Shown here: in pieces, positions 35,968 to 45,133 of the stretch
How positions within the stretch are numbered: position 1 is the stretch's first letter
Layout: each line of letters opens with the position of its first letter
DNA from: Acidobacterium sp. S8
GTDB taxonomy: Bacteria > Acidobacteriota > Terriglobia > Terriglobales > Acidobacteriaceae
Reading direction: 5' to 3'
Assembly (NCBI RefSeq): GCF_009765985.1
Contig: NZ_LMUM01000037.1
Span: forward strand, 604,913-668,912
Length of the DNA stretch: 64,000 bases
The notes under the pieces: generated by a model
Database searches by the model: none
What the model saw: only the letters and a program-made list of their open reading frames with translations
What the model was told of the DNA's origin: nothing
Translations under genes and position numbers: made by a program

Positions 35968-38625
35968 TTACTGCGTCGGGCTTACTGTTAACGGCACGAT
36001 CAGCGAAATTTGTATAAAGCCTGACGTGTTCGAATTCACCGGATTATCAACGATGGTTATCTGGTAATTCCCCGCTGGTGTGGAAGATGGCGGCGTCGCC
36101 GCCGGAAGTGTAAAGCCACCACCGCAACCAACGAGTTGCAAAAGCAGTCCAGCTACAAGCACCTGCGCTCCATACCGTATCAGGGCTCTCCTACGTGACA
36201 ACCTCTTTCCCAAACCAAAACACCAGAAGAACAGTCCGGGTAATGGGAGGCACACTGCATAGAGCCATGCTCTTCTATCGAGAGAGTTTGCATTCGCAGC
36301 CGCTAATCCGTTCGTCTGGATGTTGATTGTTACACTTGTTGGTACGCTGGAAAGCGTCACCGGCGCCGGCGTCGATCCGCAGGATATTCCTATCGCCGAT
36401 GCGTCCTGCACATTCCCGCTGGAATCCGTAACCGTAGTGCACTCGAATGTTACCTGCTCCGTTGGGCTGGGTGGCGGCGACGTCATGTTCCGCGTGAAAC
36501 TGGTGCTCTGTCCCGAAAAAGCTCCCGGAACCTGAGAAGCGGGAACGAGGGCCGTTGAGTTGCTGATTGCTCCTTGCAGGCCAAGAGAATCCGTGGTGTT
36601 AACCGTAATCATGTAATTGGATTGGAGAGGCAAGCTGTATGTATGTGTCGCCGTCAGAGATCCACCGGCTCCTGACGAGGGTGCTGACCCATCTTTCCAG
36701 TCGATGGAGGTAGTGAGCGGTGAGTTCTGCGGATCAGTGCAGTTGGCGATAGCGCGCACTGTGAACTGCGTCATAAAAGTCGACGTTTCCGTTCCCTGTA
36801 GAGAAAGAGTGCATGTAGGGACAAAGTTCACAGTGATTGTTGCCGTGCTGCTCTGTGCAGTCGCTGATTGCCCCTGTACCAAAGAGCTCACCAAAACCCA
36901 ATAACTGGTCGTAGCAGTAAGTACAGGGGTGGTGTATGAGCTGCCAGTGGCGCCTGGAATAGGCGTCGAGGTGTCGCCACTCTGTCCCTGATACCACTGA
37001 TAGGCGAGCGGCGGTGTACCGGTCGCCGCAACTGTGAGTGTGGCGGGCTGCCCGGATGTAACGGGCTGGCTGACGGGTTGAGTCGTGATTGTAGGCGGCA
37101 CATAAGGATTGACAGTGATCGTCGCGTTCTTACTTCGTACGGATGCTCCCGCGACACGGTTGGCGACCATCACCGCATAGGTTGTTGTCGCAGTTAACGG
37201 AGGAGTGGTGTAGGTGCTTGAGGTGGCGCCTTGGATCGGCGAAGGCGAAGTGCCGTTCAGGGCATACCACTGATAACTGAACGGAGCCGTACCCTCTACG
37301 GTTACAGACAAAGTCGCAGACTGGCCATAATCGATGGTTTGGCCGATCGGCTCACTTGTGATCGTTGCGGGAATCGATGGCATCGCTGCGACACCCTGGG
37401 GATCAAATCCGACGTTCAGCGTGGTCGTGATTGCGCCCGTACCCGTATCAATGATTGATACCGTGTCGGTAGCAGTCTGATCACTGTTGTTGCAACAGTT
37501 TGTTACATATACAGAGGTGCCATCGGCAGAGACCGCCACACCTGTCGGACCACTGCCGACCGTTGTGCTGCCAATGAAACTGTTATGACTCGGATCGAAT
37601 AAAAACACCTGATTTCCCGAAGTCGAATCGGAGTACGTAGCTGCATACAGGACACCGGCGGGCGTAACACCAAACCCATAATTTGAAGGTGAGAGAAATG
37701 GTGTGACTGGTGGGGGGGGTGATAACGGGGGCAGCGGAATAGTAGACACAGTATCATCAGCAGTGCTGATGCACGCAACTACGAGATTCGAAGTCGAAGA
37801 GGTCGAAGTCGAAGAGGTCAAAGTCGACATACAGGCGCGCGAGCCATCCGGGGTCACAACTATGGAGGCCGCGTGGAAAGCTACGGTTCCTTCGATCGGA
37901 ATCTGTTTTATGACCGTGTGCGACGCTACGGAGACTTTGTCGGCGCAGGCGATTGTTGCGCCAGTGTTCTGCGGATCAGAACAAGTGTCCGCTACGTAAG
38001 CAACGGTGCCATCAGGAGTGAAGGCGATCGCGGTGGGATCTTTTAGCGGAGTAGCGGCGGCATCCGAGAGTGTAGTGATGGTGGCCGTTATAGCCGGCAA
38101 ATTTTTGCTGGGGTCAACGGTGGTATCAATAATGTCTATTCCAACAAATCCTATGTAGGAATAGTAGCCTCCCGGCTCTGTGACCCAGGCTTGTTTTCCA
38201 TCAGGGGTGATGGCTATACCGCCGGGCAACTCGGGACTCTGAAGGGCAACGGTTGGACCAAGAGTATTCGTGTCTGTGGCGATCAGCGTAACCGATCCCT
38301 GATTGAAATTTGTATTACCGACATAAACGTAGGCATTGTCCGGTGTTATAGCGACTGCGCCGGGTTCGGCAGCGGCACCACTCCCACCGGTAATGTCGAC
38401 GGTGGCTATTACTGTTTTCGTGGCAGCGTTTATTACTGAAACAGTGTCATCACTTTCGTTGGCAACATATACGCATGGATAATTTGCCGTATATGGGGCG
38501 CAACCGACCGTTTGTCCTCGAGCGCATGGCTGGAACAGAGTCGCTGCCGCGAGCACCACGCTACAGGCAATCGCTGTTGCATGAATACAAGCTGCGACCG
38601 GTTTCGAATTACGCTCATTCGTCAC
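35968..38625 (-). CDS. Large secreted YVTN/Ig-like surface protein
   Basis: From GTG 38625 (GGAG 8 nt upstream) about 885 aa; the frame reaches GTG 38664. A signal peptide is followed by YVTN propeller repeats (about 45-425: YVANESDDTVSVINAATKTV, YVTNCCNNSDQ). Two Ig-like repeats follow (SEPIGQTIDYGQSATLSVTV and TQPVSQPVTSGQPATLTVAA), then a PKD-like stretch. Near the C-terminus is a hydrophobic, Arg-rich segment (WLYAVCLPLPGLFFWCFGLG, then RRRALIR) and LLQLVGCGGG, then a short beta tail. This layout recurs in Acidobacteriota surface proteins, where the segment probably anchors the chain. Likely a surface adhesin or scaffold. Confidence 0.82.
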   Translation of the reverse strand: MTNERNSKPVAACIHATAIACSVVLAAATLFQPCARGQTVGCAPYTANYPCVYVANESDDTVSVINAATKTVIATVDITGGSGAAAEPGAVAITPDNAYVYVGNTNFNQGSVTLIATDTNTLGPTVALQSPELPGGIAITPDGKQAWVTEPGGYYSYIGFVGIDIIDTTVDPSKNLPAITATITTLSDAAATPLKDPTAIAFTPDGTVAYVADTCSDPQNTGATIACADKVSVASHTVIKQIPIEGTVAFHAASIVVTPDGSRACMSTLTSSTSTSSTSNLVVACISTADDTVSTIPLPPLSPPPPVTPFLSPSNYGFGVTPAGVLYAATYSDSTSGNQVFLFDPSHNSFIGSTTVGSGPTGVAVSADGTSVYVTNCCNNSDQTATDTVSIIDTGTGAITTTLNVGFDPQGVAAMPSIPATITSEPIGQTIDYGQSATLSVTVEGTAPFSYQWYALNGTSPSPIQGATSSTYTTPPLTATTTYAVMVANRVAGASVRSKNATITVNPYVPPTITTQPVSQPVTSGQPATLTVAATGTPPLAYQWYQGQSGDTSTPIPGATGSSYTTPVLTATTSYWVLVSSLVQGQSATAQSSTATITVNFVPTCTLSLQGTETSTFMTQFTVRAIANCTDPQNSPLTTSIDWKDGSAPSSGAGGSLTATHTYSLPLQSNYMITVNTTDSLGLQGAISNSTALVPASQVPGAFSGQSTSFTRNMTSPPPSPTEQVTFECTTVTDSSGNVQDASAIGISCGSTPAPVTLSSVPTSVTINIQTNGLAAANANSLDRRAWLYAVCLPLPGLFFWCFGLGKRLSRRRALIRYGAQVLVAGLLLQLVGCGGGFTLPAATPPSSTPAGNYQITIVDNPVNSNTSGFIQISLIVPLTVSPTQ
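37790..37828. repeat. 15-bp tandem repeat inside the YVTN/Ig gene
   Basis: GAAGTCGAAGAGGTC occurs at 37790-37804 and 37805-37819, followed by a diverged partial copy to 37828. On the coding (minus) strand it gives a Ser/Thr run (STSSTSTSST). It keeps the frame, so copy-number change would lengthen or shorten a loop of the propeller without inactivating the gene. Confidence 0.8.
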
Positions 38626-38781
38626 GACTCTTGCTCCATTGCTGCTATAGAAGAAGAGGCCCACGTACAGGGGAGCGAATCTACAGCACCGTTACTTTGG
38701 TGTCAAACAAATAATGGAAACAGCTTGAAGTAGGTTATTGCGCTGGTTGGTAAATGATGTCCAGCATCTATTACCAAATAC

Positions 38782-40065
38782 CTACTTCGGCCTGACATCA
38801 TTGACGAGCCAGGATCCCTGCTGGTTTTTCGTGAGCAGGATTTCAACTGAATTCACCTGCGGAGGCTGTCGCTTTCCTGCCCAGGTATAGACCATCCATT
38901 GATCGCACTTTACCTTGGCAGTACCAGCATCGTGCGTTTCGACTATGTTTCTCAACTGCACTCTTACGGCCTTGAGTCCCGGAGCGCTAATCCCATGATT
39001 GAGTGCCTTCTCCTGTGCCCTGGACAGAGAAGGCCACACTGCTTTCATCAAATGCATGTCCATCGACGCATAGGCATCCTCATACTTGTCGAGGCTGGCC
39101 CCGATTGCATCTTTCTCCGGGTCAACTGAAGGAGGAGGCAGGTATGAGATATTTGACGGCGAAGGCTGCACTTCTCCAGCATGGCCGACCCGATAAAAAA
39201 CGAAGTCTCCTTCGTCGTGAAGTGAGTCGCGAATGGGAGTGTATGTTGGCGTCTGCGTCGATCTTGCTGCCACTTGAATCCGGACGTGAGAGAAGAGTTC
39301 TTCAGCAGTAAATTCGTCCGCTGGAGGAGCAGTTAGATTCCGCAGCAGAACATTCGCGAAGACCGAATGATTTGTAGGGCCCCATTGCCCGTCGTTGTCC
39401 TGAACCGGTTCGTCTCCACCGCTGGACATAACATTTCTTGATTTTCTGTCCAGCATCCTCTCCAGGTAGGCCGAATGATCTTCAAGATTAGTAGCCGGGC
39501 CGGCGCCCCCTGCGCCCCGCGAAAGCATTCCCGAGTAACAGCTATCGGAGATGATCAGAACATGGCGCGCCGGTACGGCTTTGGCTGTACCCGTAATCTC
39601 GGTGGCAATGATCCAGCGGGAATAAGTATCTGTGTTGGCATCGACAGGCGCCCAGTAAGCCTGGTCTACATCTTTGTCGTAAAATCCATGCCCGGCATAA
39701 TAGATCAATAATTCATCATTCTCGGTCAACGTGCGACGGTAATGATCCAGAGCTCCGATGATCTGGTCTCTCGTCGCATCTATCAACAACTGAGTGTTGA
39801 ATCCGTACTCATTCTTGAGGGTCTGTTCTACCTCTTTTGCATCGTTTAGTGGGGTTTCTAAGGGAGGCAGATAAGGATTGCTGCGGATGCCGATCACTAA
39901 GGCATAAAAATTGGGTCGGCCTGTCTGCGTCGGCGTGGGATTGGCCGCCTTCAGGCTGACGATACCGCGATCCTGAGCATTGGCTGGTAAAGTCGCGGTG
40001 GCCAACGCGATCAGGCTGGCGAAGAGCGCGAGGTAACTACGGTGCGGGATGGCAATTCTGTACAT
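38782..40065 (-). CDS. Secreted caspase-like protease (peptidase C14) with SnoaL-like C-terminus
   Basis: A 427-aa exported protein (signal MYRIAIPHRSYLALFASLIA, cleavage near ANAQ). The caspase-like p20 domain (about 52-280) carries the dyad His126 in IYYAGHGFYD and Cys176 in IISDSCYSGM, as in metacaspases/orthocaspases. These usually cut after Arg or Lys. The C-terminal part (about 310-427: YEDAYASMDMHLMKAVWPSL, QWMVYTWAGKR, WLVNDVRPK) looks like a SnoaL/NTF2-like domain. A hairpin (ACCTC-8 nt-GAGGT, 40071-40088) overlaps the ribosome site. It sits a few kb from a second caspase-like gene and the contractile injection locus. Export to the periplasm argues against a purely cytoplasmic suicide role. 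Confidence 0.85.
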   Translation of the reverse strand: MYRIAIPHRSYLALFASLIALATATLPANAQDRGIVSLKAANPTPTQTGRPNFYALVIGIRSNPYLPPLETPLNDAKEVEQTLKNEYGFNTQLLIDATRDQIIGALDHYRRTLTENDELLIYYAGHGFYDKDVDQAYWAPVDANTDTYSRWIIATEITGTAKAVPARHVLIISDSCYSGMLSRGAGGAGPATNLEDHSAYLERMLDRKSRNVMSSGGDEPVQDNDGQWGPTNHSVFANVLLRNLTAPPADEFTAEELFSHVRIQVAARSTQTPTYTPIRDSLHDEGDFVFYRVGHAGEVQPSPSNISYLPPPSVDPEKDAIGASLDKYEDAYASMDMHLMKAVWPSLSRAQEKALNHGISAPGLKAVRVQLRNIVETHDAGTAKVKCDQWMVYTWAGKRQPPQVNSVEILLTKNQQGSWLVNDVRPK

Positions 40066-40565
40066 AAAACCTCACATTTGCGAGGTGTCGTTTCACCGAA
40101 ATGCGTAATCGCAAAAGGGTGAACTGATGTTCTTGGATATGTTATTCATCGCGTCCATAACGGAAGTCGCGCATTGCGATGAATGACAAGTTCTTCTGTA
40201 GACTCGTGCACTTTCTCGAAGGGTTTCATGGCGCAAATATCGAGCGCCTTGCGGATTCGACTCTTATCATCGATTCGCGCCCCTTGTTCGTGGACGTGTA
40301 CAAACGATAGTGACAGACGGCAGACAGCGAACAAAAAGAGCAGCCGATGTCGACTCTTTTGCAACTGAGTCACTCCGTCGACTTGATAACCAGGGAACTT
40401 CCAAGCATGGTGACGTCAACAGGGCCGGATTCCGAGCTACTCTCGTCACGCTCAGGAATGTGATACATACGATAGTGCTCTTCTGCGGGTTTTGTTACAA
40501 CATTTTTTTGCTTTGGACAGATTACGTTACAACAAGAAACAAACTTTCAATTAAAACTACTAATC
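40066..40565. other. 500-nt intergenic region upstream of the caspase-like gene
   Basis: No convincing gene on either strand; short frames here have no family resemblance. Two direct copies of GTTACAACA (40494-40502 and 40526-40534) sit 23 nt apart in an AT-rich patch. A small hairpin (40071-40088) lies over the ribosome site of the minus-strand caspase gene. The direct repeats could be a regulator site, but nothing confirms this. Confidence 0.5.
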
Positions 40566-41207
40566 TCACTGGTCTGAATCCACGAGGACGACGAAGCTAC
40601 TGCTGGATTTGTCGCCCAGTTGCTGTGCCAGGGCGTTAGCGCCTTGCTCGGTTGGTTCCAGGCCGGCCAGGACGCACCACGTCTGATCACCGGCTCGATA
40701 CACCAACCTGGCGGTACCGAACTTCGCATTCATCTGATCGCGAAGTTGCTCAGCGGCTGCGCGATCCGCGAAGGCGCCCACCTGAACGGCGAACATGTCG
40801 ACACCACGCGTGGGCGGTTCGCTCACGATTTTAAGCGTCACATTGGCAATGCCGGGCATAGAAATTGCTTGTGCGGCGGCATGCGACAGGTCGATGATCC
40901 TTCCCTGCACGAAAGGACCTCGATCATTGATCTTGACCTGAACCTTCTGCCCATTGTCCAGCCTGTCCACTTCGACCACCGTACCGAGTGGAAGAGTGCG
41001 ATGAGCGGCCGTGAGTTTCTCCATGTCGTAGATCTCGCCGCTGGCTGTAGGGCGTCCATTGAATGGAACGCCATACCAACTCGCGACCCCGTTCAATGCA
41101 TCTTGAACTGGCTGCGTGGCCTTGGATTTACAGCCTACGAGTGAGAGAAAAGAGAGGGCGCAAACCGTCCCCAATATCGCTACCGGCATGAGCCGTTGAG
41201 GGCGCAA
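40566..41207 (-). CDS. rlpA: RlpA-like septal lytic transglycosylase with SPOR domain
   Basis: A lipoprotein with lipobox LSLVGC, a double-psi beta-barrel RlpA domain (GVASWYGVPFNGRPTASGEI, AAHRTLPLGTVVEVDRLDNG, INDRGPFVQGRIIDLSHAAA) and a C-terminal SPOR domain (FAVQVGAFADRAAAEQLRDQ). RlpA proteins cleave naked glycan strands at the septum, and SPOR binds such strands. The open frame starts at TTG 41270, overlapping the caspase-like gene stop. TTG 41207, with AAGGAG 9 nt upstream, gives a normal lipoprotein leader; ATG 41189 is another option. Coupled to the 670-aa caspase-like gene upstream. Confidence 0.85.
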   Translation of the reverse strand: MRPQRLMPVAILGTVCALSFLSLVGCKSKATQPVQDALNGVASWYGVPFNGRPTASGEIYDMEKLTAAHRTLPLGTVVEVDRLDNGQKVQVKINDRGPFVQGRIIDLSHAAAQAISMPGIANVTLKIVSEPPTRGVDMFAVQVGAFADRAAAEQLRDQMNAKFGTARLVYRAGDQTWCVLAGLEPTEQGANALAQQLGDKSSSSFVVLVDSDQ

Positions 41208-41266
41208 TAGTTGATTCTCCTTCCAAAAACCGCCTTTGGGGCGCAATATTGGGTCGATTAATGCAC

Positions 41267-43279
41267 TCAATGCGCGCGTTTTATGACCAAAACTCTCTGC
41301 GTTACCGTCCAGGTGCCTAAACTGGTTGGACCGGACGAAACCGGCGCAATCCCACGGGAAACTCCAGTGGAAGCCATCAATAATTCCTGGAGAGGATCTA
41401 ATTCTCCAGTTGGTACATCTTCGACACTGCGAATCTTACCTTGAGTAAGCGGTGTTAAATCAATGGGTTTAGTGCTCGCAAATACTTTAAGAATGTCGGT
41501 CTCTTTTGTGCGCCCCTTGGAAATAAATGTCTTGAAAGACTCTGACATGGTCGACCCTGGCTGCAGAACAGCCTTCGCGCCTCGCTCACTTGGATACACA
41601 ACAGCGATGCTTCCATCGCTGGAGAGATCCAATATCGCAACGTACAGATCTCGATCGAAATTATTCTTGAGCGAAGCCTCAACGACTTCCCCCTCGTTAA
41701 CACCCATGTCCGGACGTCCAACCCTCGCCATCACATCTCGGGTCTGACTGCCTTTTAAAGTGAATGCTAAGTCAATGCCTGATTGAGGGTTATTTAAACT
41801 GAGCACGTTAAACCACGCAGCCCATGATTTCAGCTGGCTTACAACGTGATCCGTAAAATCCGCATCGGTTACAGGGACGGGCGGAGACAGCGTCGAAGCG
41901 TCTGCACCAAGCGTTTGAATGACATTTCCCGATTGCCTCAGCTGCATATTGCAAAGTGTTGGCTTATCTACAACTTCGATGTATTTGATAGTTTGCAGCG
42001 CATCTCGAATCGATTGCAGGGGCTGCGAGTTCCCATCGATAAAGAGACGCATCCGTAAATTTCCAAAGCGGTGCTGCCGTTCTACGGCTCGGGAAGCTGG
42101 CGCAATCTTGTCGCCGGAAATCTGGCGGGCCTCTGAACTAATCGGACTGACCGAAATAATCTGTACACTTCCGATCACCCTCTCAGGAGCTGCAAACTTT
42201 TTGCTGCCAGGCGGATAGACTTCGTAGATGGATCCGACCGTCGCGCCGGCGACCTGTCCAACCCCGAGTGTGACCCGGTGGGGGTCCAGCAGCGAAGGCG
42301 CTGCGGTGATGTAAACTCGCGCGACACTACTGCCATCACCGAAGACATATTGATCGGGCTCCGCACCTTCGAGGGAGGGATCCTGCGTCGGATAATTAGC
42401 TTTAACATTGCCGATTACACTGTCCATAATGTCGCGATACGTGGCTCCCGCTTTCGCAACACGAAGTTGTTGAACGAGAAAGTGTGTCAGCGCACCCTGC
42501 TCGGCACCGTCGCTGTAGTGCTCAAAGGCACTCTCCCGTGAAGATGCCGCCGAGATAGCTGCGAACTTCGGGGAGTCCGATGTGTCGACCACACCCACTT
42601 GTCGCGTGGCAGATGTGTTAGCTGCAAGCTCCCGCGACAAGGGCCGCGTGTCAGGCGGAATTGAACGCACACGCGCCCCCCGCACTAAGGTGCCTGAGTG
42701 ACAACTATCAAGAATAAAGGTTAAGTTTTTAGTTTTTGCCGCAAGCTGGACCAGGAGAGGATGTAGCTCCGTTCCGCTGATGTCGAAAACTTTCCCTTCA
42801 GGATCTCTCGAGTCATAGGGAACAATGGTTTCATCCATACCGCTGATTTTGGTTCCGGAAACATCTTTCATCTGCGATCCGTGGCTACTGATATCGAAGA
42901 CGACAATGTCTCCGGGTTGCGCTTTGTCAATCAGGTGCGTCTTGATCGCACCCAGTATTGCGGCGTGGGTCGCTTGGGCGTTTGTCAAAACCAGGATATT
43001 TTCAGGAGGAAATTCAAACTTTCCGATCAGCACCTGCCGCATGTTTTCAACATCGTTTACCGAGCCGGCCAGGGGCGAAACGCTCTCTGGATGCTCATAA
43101 TCATTGATGCCGACGAGAAGCGCATATTTCTTAGGTGTGTTGTCAGGCGCTGCCTCCGCCGCTCTCCCAGGTCTTGCGCTATCCGATTCGGCAGCGTGAA
43201 AGGAAGGAAGACGAACGAGGCAGGCGACAAGGAAAACTGCCAATGCGAATCCAGTCAAACTCAAGAATTGCCTTCTCAT
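41267..43279 (-). CDS. Secreted caspase-like protease with DUF4384 domain
   Basis: A 670-aa exported protein (signal MRRQFLSLTGFALAVFLVAC). The caspase-like domain (about 50-320) has KYALLVGINDY, catalytic His133 in DISSHGSQ and Cys193 in ILDSCHSGT, and the acidic DETIVPYDSRDP loop typical of metacaspase-type enzymes. A middle region (330-510) is unassigned. A DUF4384-like beta domain follows (about 520-600: VVEASLKNNFDRDLYVAILD, then DGSIAVVYPS). Such proteins are thought to be secreted or envelope-located proteases, with unknown targets. It ends where the RlpA frame begins and follows the NlpC-like gene by 22 nt, so cell-wall hydrolases and the protease appear to be one unit. Confidence 0.85.
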   Translation of the reverse strand: MRRQFLSLTGFALAVFLVACLVRLPSFHAAESDSARPGRAAEAAPDNTPKKYALLVGINDYEHPESVSPLAGSVNDVENMRQVLIGKFEFPPENILVLTNAQATHAAILGAIKTHLIDKAQPGDIVVFDISSHGSQMKDVSGTKISGMDETIVPYDSRDPEGKVFDISGTELHPLLVQLAAKTKNLTFILDSCHSGTLVRGARVRSIPPDTRPLSRELAANTSATRQVGVVDTSDSPKFAAISAASSRESAFEHYSDGAEQGALTHFLVQQLRVAKAGATYRDIMDSVIGNVKANYPTQDPSLEGAEPDQYVFGDGSSVARVYITAAPSLLDPHRVTLGVGQVAGATVGSIYEVYPPGSKKFAAPERVIGSVQIISVSPISSEARQISGDKIAPASRAVERQHRFGNLRMRLFIDGNSQPLQSIRDALQTIKYIEVVDKPTLCNMQLRQSGNVIQTLGADASTLSPPVPVTDADFTDHVVSQLKSWAAWFNVLSLNNPQSGIDLAFTLKGSQTRDVMARVGRPDMGVNEGEVVEASLKNNFDRDLYVAILDLSSDGSIAVVYPSERGAKAVLQPGSTMSESFKTFISKGRTKETDILKVFASTKPIDLTPLTQGKIRSVEDVPTGELDPLQELLMASTGVSRGIAPVSSGPTSLGTWTVTQRVLVIKRAH

Positions 43280-43300
43280 ATAAGCCTCGAGATAAGCGCC

Positions 43301-43972
43301 TTAGTCGTCTATGCCCTTATATTGCAATGCAATGTACTTCGTGACATGAGACCACGTAGTCCGGTGGCATATCACCCTGGCCGCACTGCCTGATGCCTCG
43401 CAGATATTCAATGTGCCGTCCGGGTTATAGCCGGTGAACAGAACGACATGCGAGCCTGGTTTGTTCAAAACATCGCCCGGTTTCAGGTCTGTGAATACGT
43501 TGGCTCTCAGCCTCCCCGCGATCGTGCGAAGATTGCTGGTGCTGTAAGCGTGACCCGACACCGGCAGCCCCCAGCAAAGAGTTACGAAGCCAGAGCAATC
43601 AATTCCCGCCGTACAAGCCAAAACACCATACCGGCTGTGGCCGCCCGCTGCCAATCCTTTAGCCAGCTTTTGATCGAAGAGCTCCGGACCGTCCACTCCT
43701 CCCCAGCTATAAGGTATGCCGGTCACATGCTGACCGTTCGTCCAATCGCTCTTATAACTTCTCGAGCACGAGGCATGGAGATTTTGGGATCCACAGGTCC
43801 ACGAATGAGCAGCCAGTTGTTTCGCTCGCGCCACTACTTCTGCTCTTGTGGTGGTAGGCAGCCGGGCAATCAGACTCGTCTGGGTGTTGCTCGACGAAAT
43901 GCAAGTCAGCGAAACATATACAACCAGAAGAGACGGCCAGAGGCGCGACCGCAGTCCTAAATCTTTCATCAT
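43301..43972 (-). CDS. NlpC/P60-like exported cysteine hydrolase
   Basis: About 223 aa from ATG 43972 (or 43969) with a hydrophobic leader (LWPSLLVVYVSLTCIS). The frame reaches 44011 but that would overlap the upstream gene. The core reads GIPYSWGGVDGPELFDQ, then GIDCSGFVTLCWGLP with the probable catalytic Cys, then LKPGDVLNKPGSHVVLFTGY with the catalytic His, as in NlpC/P60 and CHAP peptidoglycan endopeptidases. Extra Cys residues (SWTCGSQNLHASCSRS) may form disulfides. It most likely cuts peptide stems of peptidoglycan in the periplasm, next to an RlpA-type transglycosylase. Confidence 0.78.
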   Translation of the reverse strand: MMKDLGLRSRLWPSLLVVYVSLTCISSSNTQTSLIARLPTTTRAEVVARAKQLAAHSWTCGSQNLHASCSRSYKSDWTNGQHVTGIPYSWGGVDGPELFDQKLAKGLAAGGHSRYGVLACTAGIDCSGFVTLCWGLPVSGHAYSTSNLRTIAGRLRANVFTDLKPGDVLNKPGSHVVLFTGYNPDGTLNICEASGSAARVICHRTTWSHVTKYIALQYKGIDD

Positions 43973-43982
43973 CCAGAATCCT

Positions 43983-44804
43983 TCAGTTTGTATCCCAGAT
44001 ATTGATTTCAACTTCGGTGCTGGTTGTCATCAGCTGGTAAATTCTGCCCTTACGAACTCGGATCTCGTCCACTGGAGGAATGTAATAGTCGAGTGGGAGT
44101 TTTGAAGTCTCGCTAAGAAGGCTTCCGTTTGCGGCGTACTTGCGAACGGTCTTGTTCACGTTTATTCCATCTGCTGATTCTCCCGATGAGCTCTCGAGCG
44201 CGATGTATATGTTGCCGGTGTTATCGACCCCCACGCTTTCAAGAGACACCAGGCTCAGGCCTGGTTGGTTCAATTGAACACTGATCGGACTTCCCTTAGG
44301 ATTCGATACCAATCCGCTCGTCGTAGTGAGCTTGTGGGCCTGCGTCGACTCGAGCGAAGGAGGCATCTCTCCCGTAACAGGTTTTCCTTCGCGATTGAAT
44401 GCATGAAACTGGCCTGTATTGGCCTCACGAACTAACGCATTGCCATCAGGCAGGACACGAATACTGTCAGCTGCAAAGCCTATGTTCCATGCTTGACGGA
44501 ATTTCCCTTGAGGGTCGAAGATCACGACCCGATTGTGCAGGGGATCGCTAATCAAAATATTCTCTTCTTCGAAAATATCGAAACCGTTGGGCCCTTCGGG
44601 AAGCTCTTCCGCAGCTCCTGGTGATGCTGCCAGCACTGTGGAATTATTTCCCGACACTTCTTGAGAACCTAAGACGGCAAGAGGTATCCGAACAACTCGG
44701 GTGATTGGAATTGTTCGAGCTTCAACTTGCGGACGTCCTTCACCGCCACTCTCCAATAGAAGCGCGGAGGTGAGAAGTATGACGACGCCAAACAATCGAG
44801 TCAT
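43983..44804 (-). CDS. Secreted NHL-like beta-propeller protein
   Basis: A 273-aa protein with a signal peptide (MTRLFGVVILLTSALLLESG) and NHL/6-bladed-propeller-like repeats (NGFDIFEEENILISDPLHNR, VVIFDPQGKFRQAWNIGFAA, DSIRVLPDGNALVREANTGQ, VGVDNTGNIYIALESSSGES). No catalytic motif is seen. It is the first gene of the minus-strand unit that continues into the NlpC-like hydrolase, the caspase-like protease and RlpA, and it is divergent from the injection-system operon. A binding or assembly role in the periplasm is likely. Confidence 0.7.
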   Translation of the reverse strand: MTRLFGVVILLTSALLLESGGEGRPQVEARTIPITRVVRIPLAVLGSQEVSGNNSTVLAASPGAAEELPEGPNGFDIFEEENILISDPLHNRVVIFDPQGKFRQAWNIGFAADSIRVLPDGNALVREANTGQFHAFNREGKPVTGEMPPSLESTQAHKLTTTSGLVSNPKGSPISVQLNQPGLSLVSLESVGVDNTGNIYIALESSSGESADGINVNKTVRKYAANGSLLSETSKLPLDYYIPPVDEIRVRKGRIYQLMTTSTEVEINIWDTN

Positions 44805-45133
44805 CTAAATACCGACACCAGGCAGCGACCAAGCATATCCCACTTCTCCCCGCTCGTCCAAATATTCTTAGCGACCGCATCCGGCCACAGAGTCCACCGA
44901 GCGCACCTGCTTCAAGAAGACTCACTAGCTAAGTGATGAAGGCTTTTGACGCAGGGCGATTTTATCTTGACATTGAAGACTGCCCAGATTATCTTTTGCG
45001 GCACTGACCGTCACTCGCTATGTGTTTACGCTAACGGCGATAGCAAGTAATTTCTTTGTCTGCACCCCAGACTCTCAGGCCCCGCAATTCGATTTAAGTA
45101 AGTCAGTAATCATCAGGCCACCGAAGAAAAATT
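44805..45133. promoter_or_regulatory. Divergent regulatory region upstream of the CIS operon
   Basis: 329 nt without a gene between the NHL-like gene (minus) and the CIS operon (plus). TTGACA (44967-44972), a 17-nt spacer and TATCTT (44990-44995) form a good housekeeping-type promoter pointing into the CIS operon, leaving a leader of about 130 nt. No minus-strand promoter was clear. The leader has no recognised riboswitch. Confidence 0.5.

Noticed and set aside
37790-37828. CRISPR-like repeat
   Set aside because: The units are contiguous 15-mers with no spacers and lie within a coding region.
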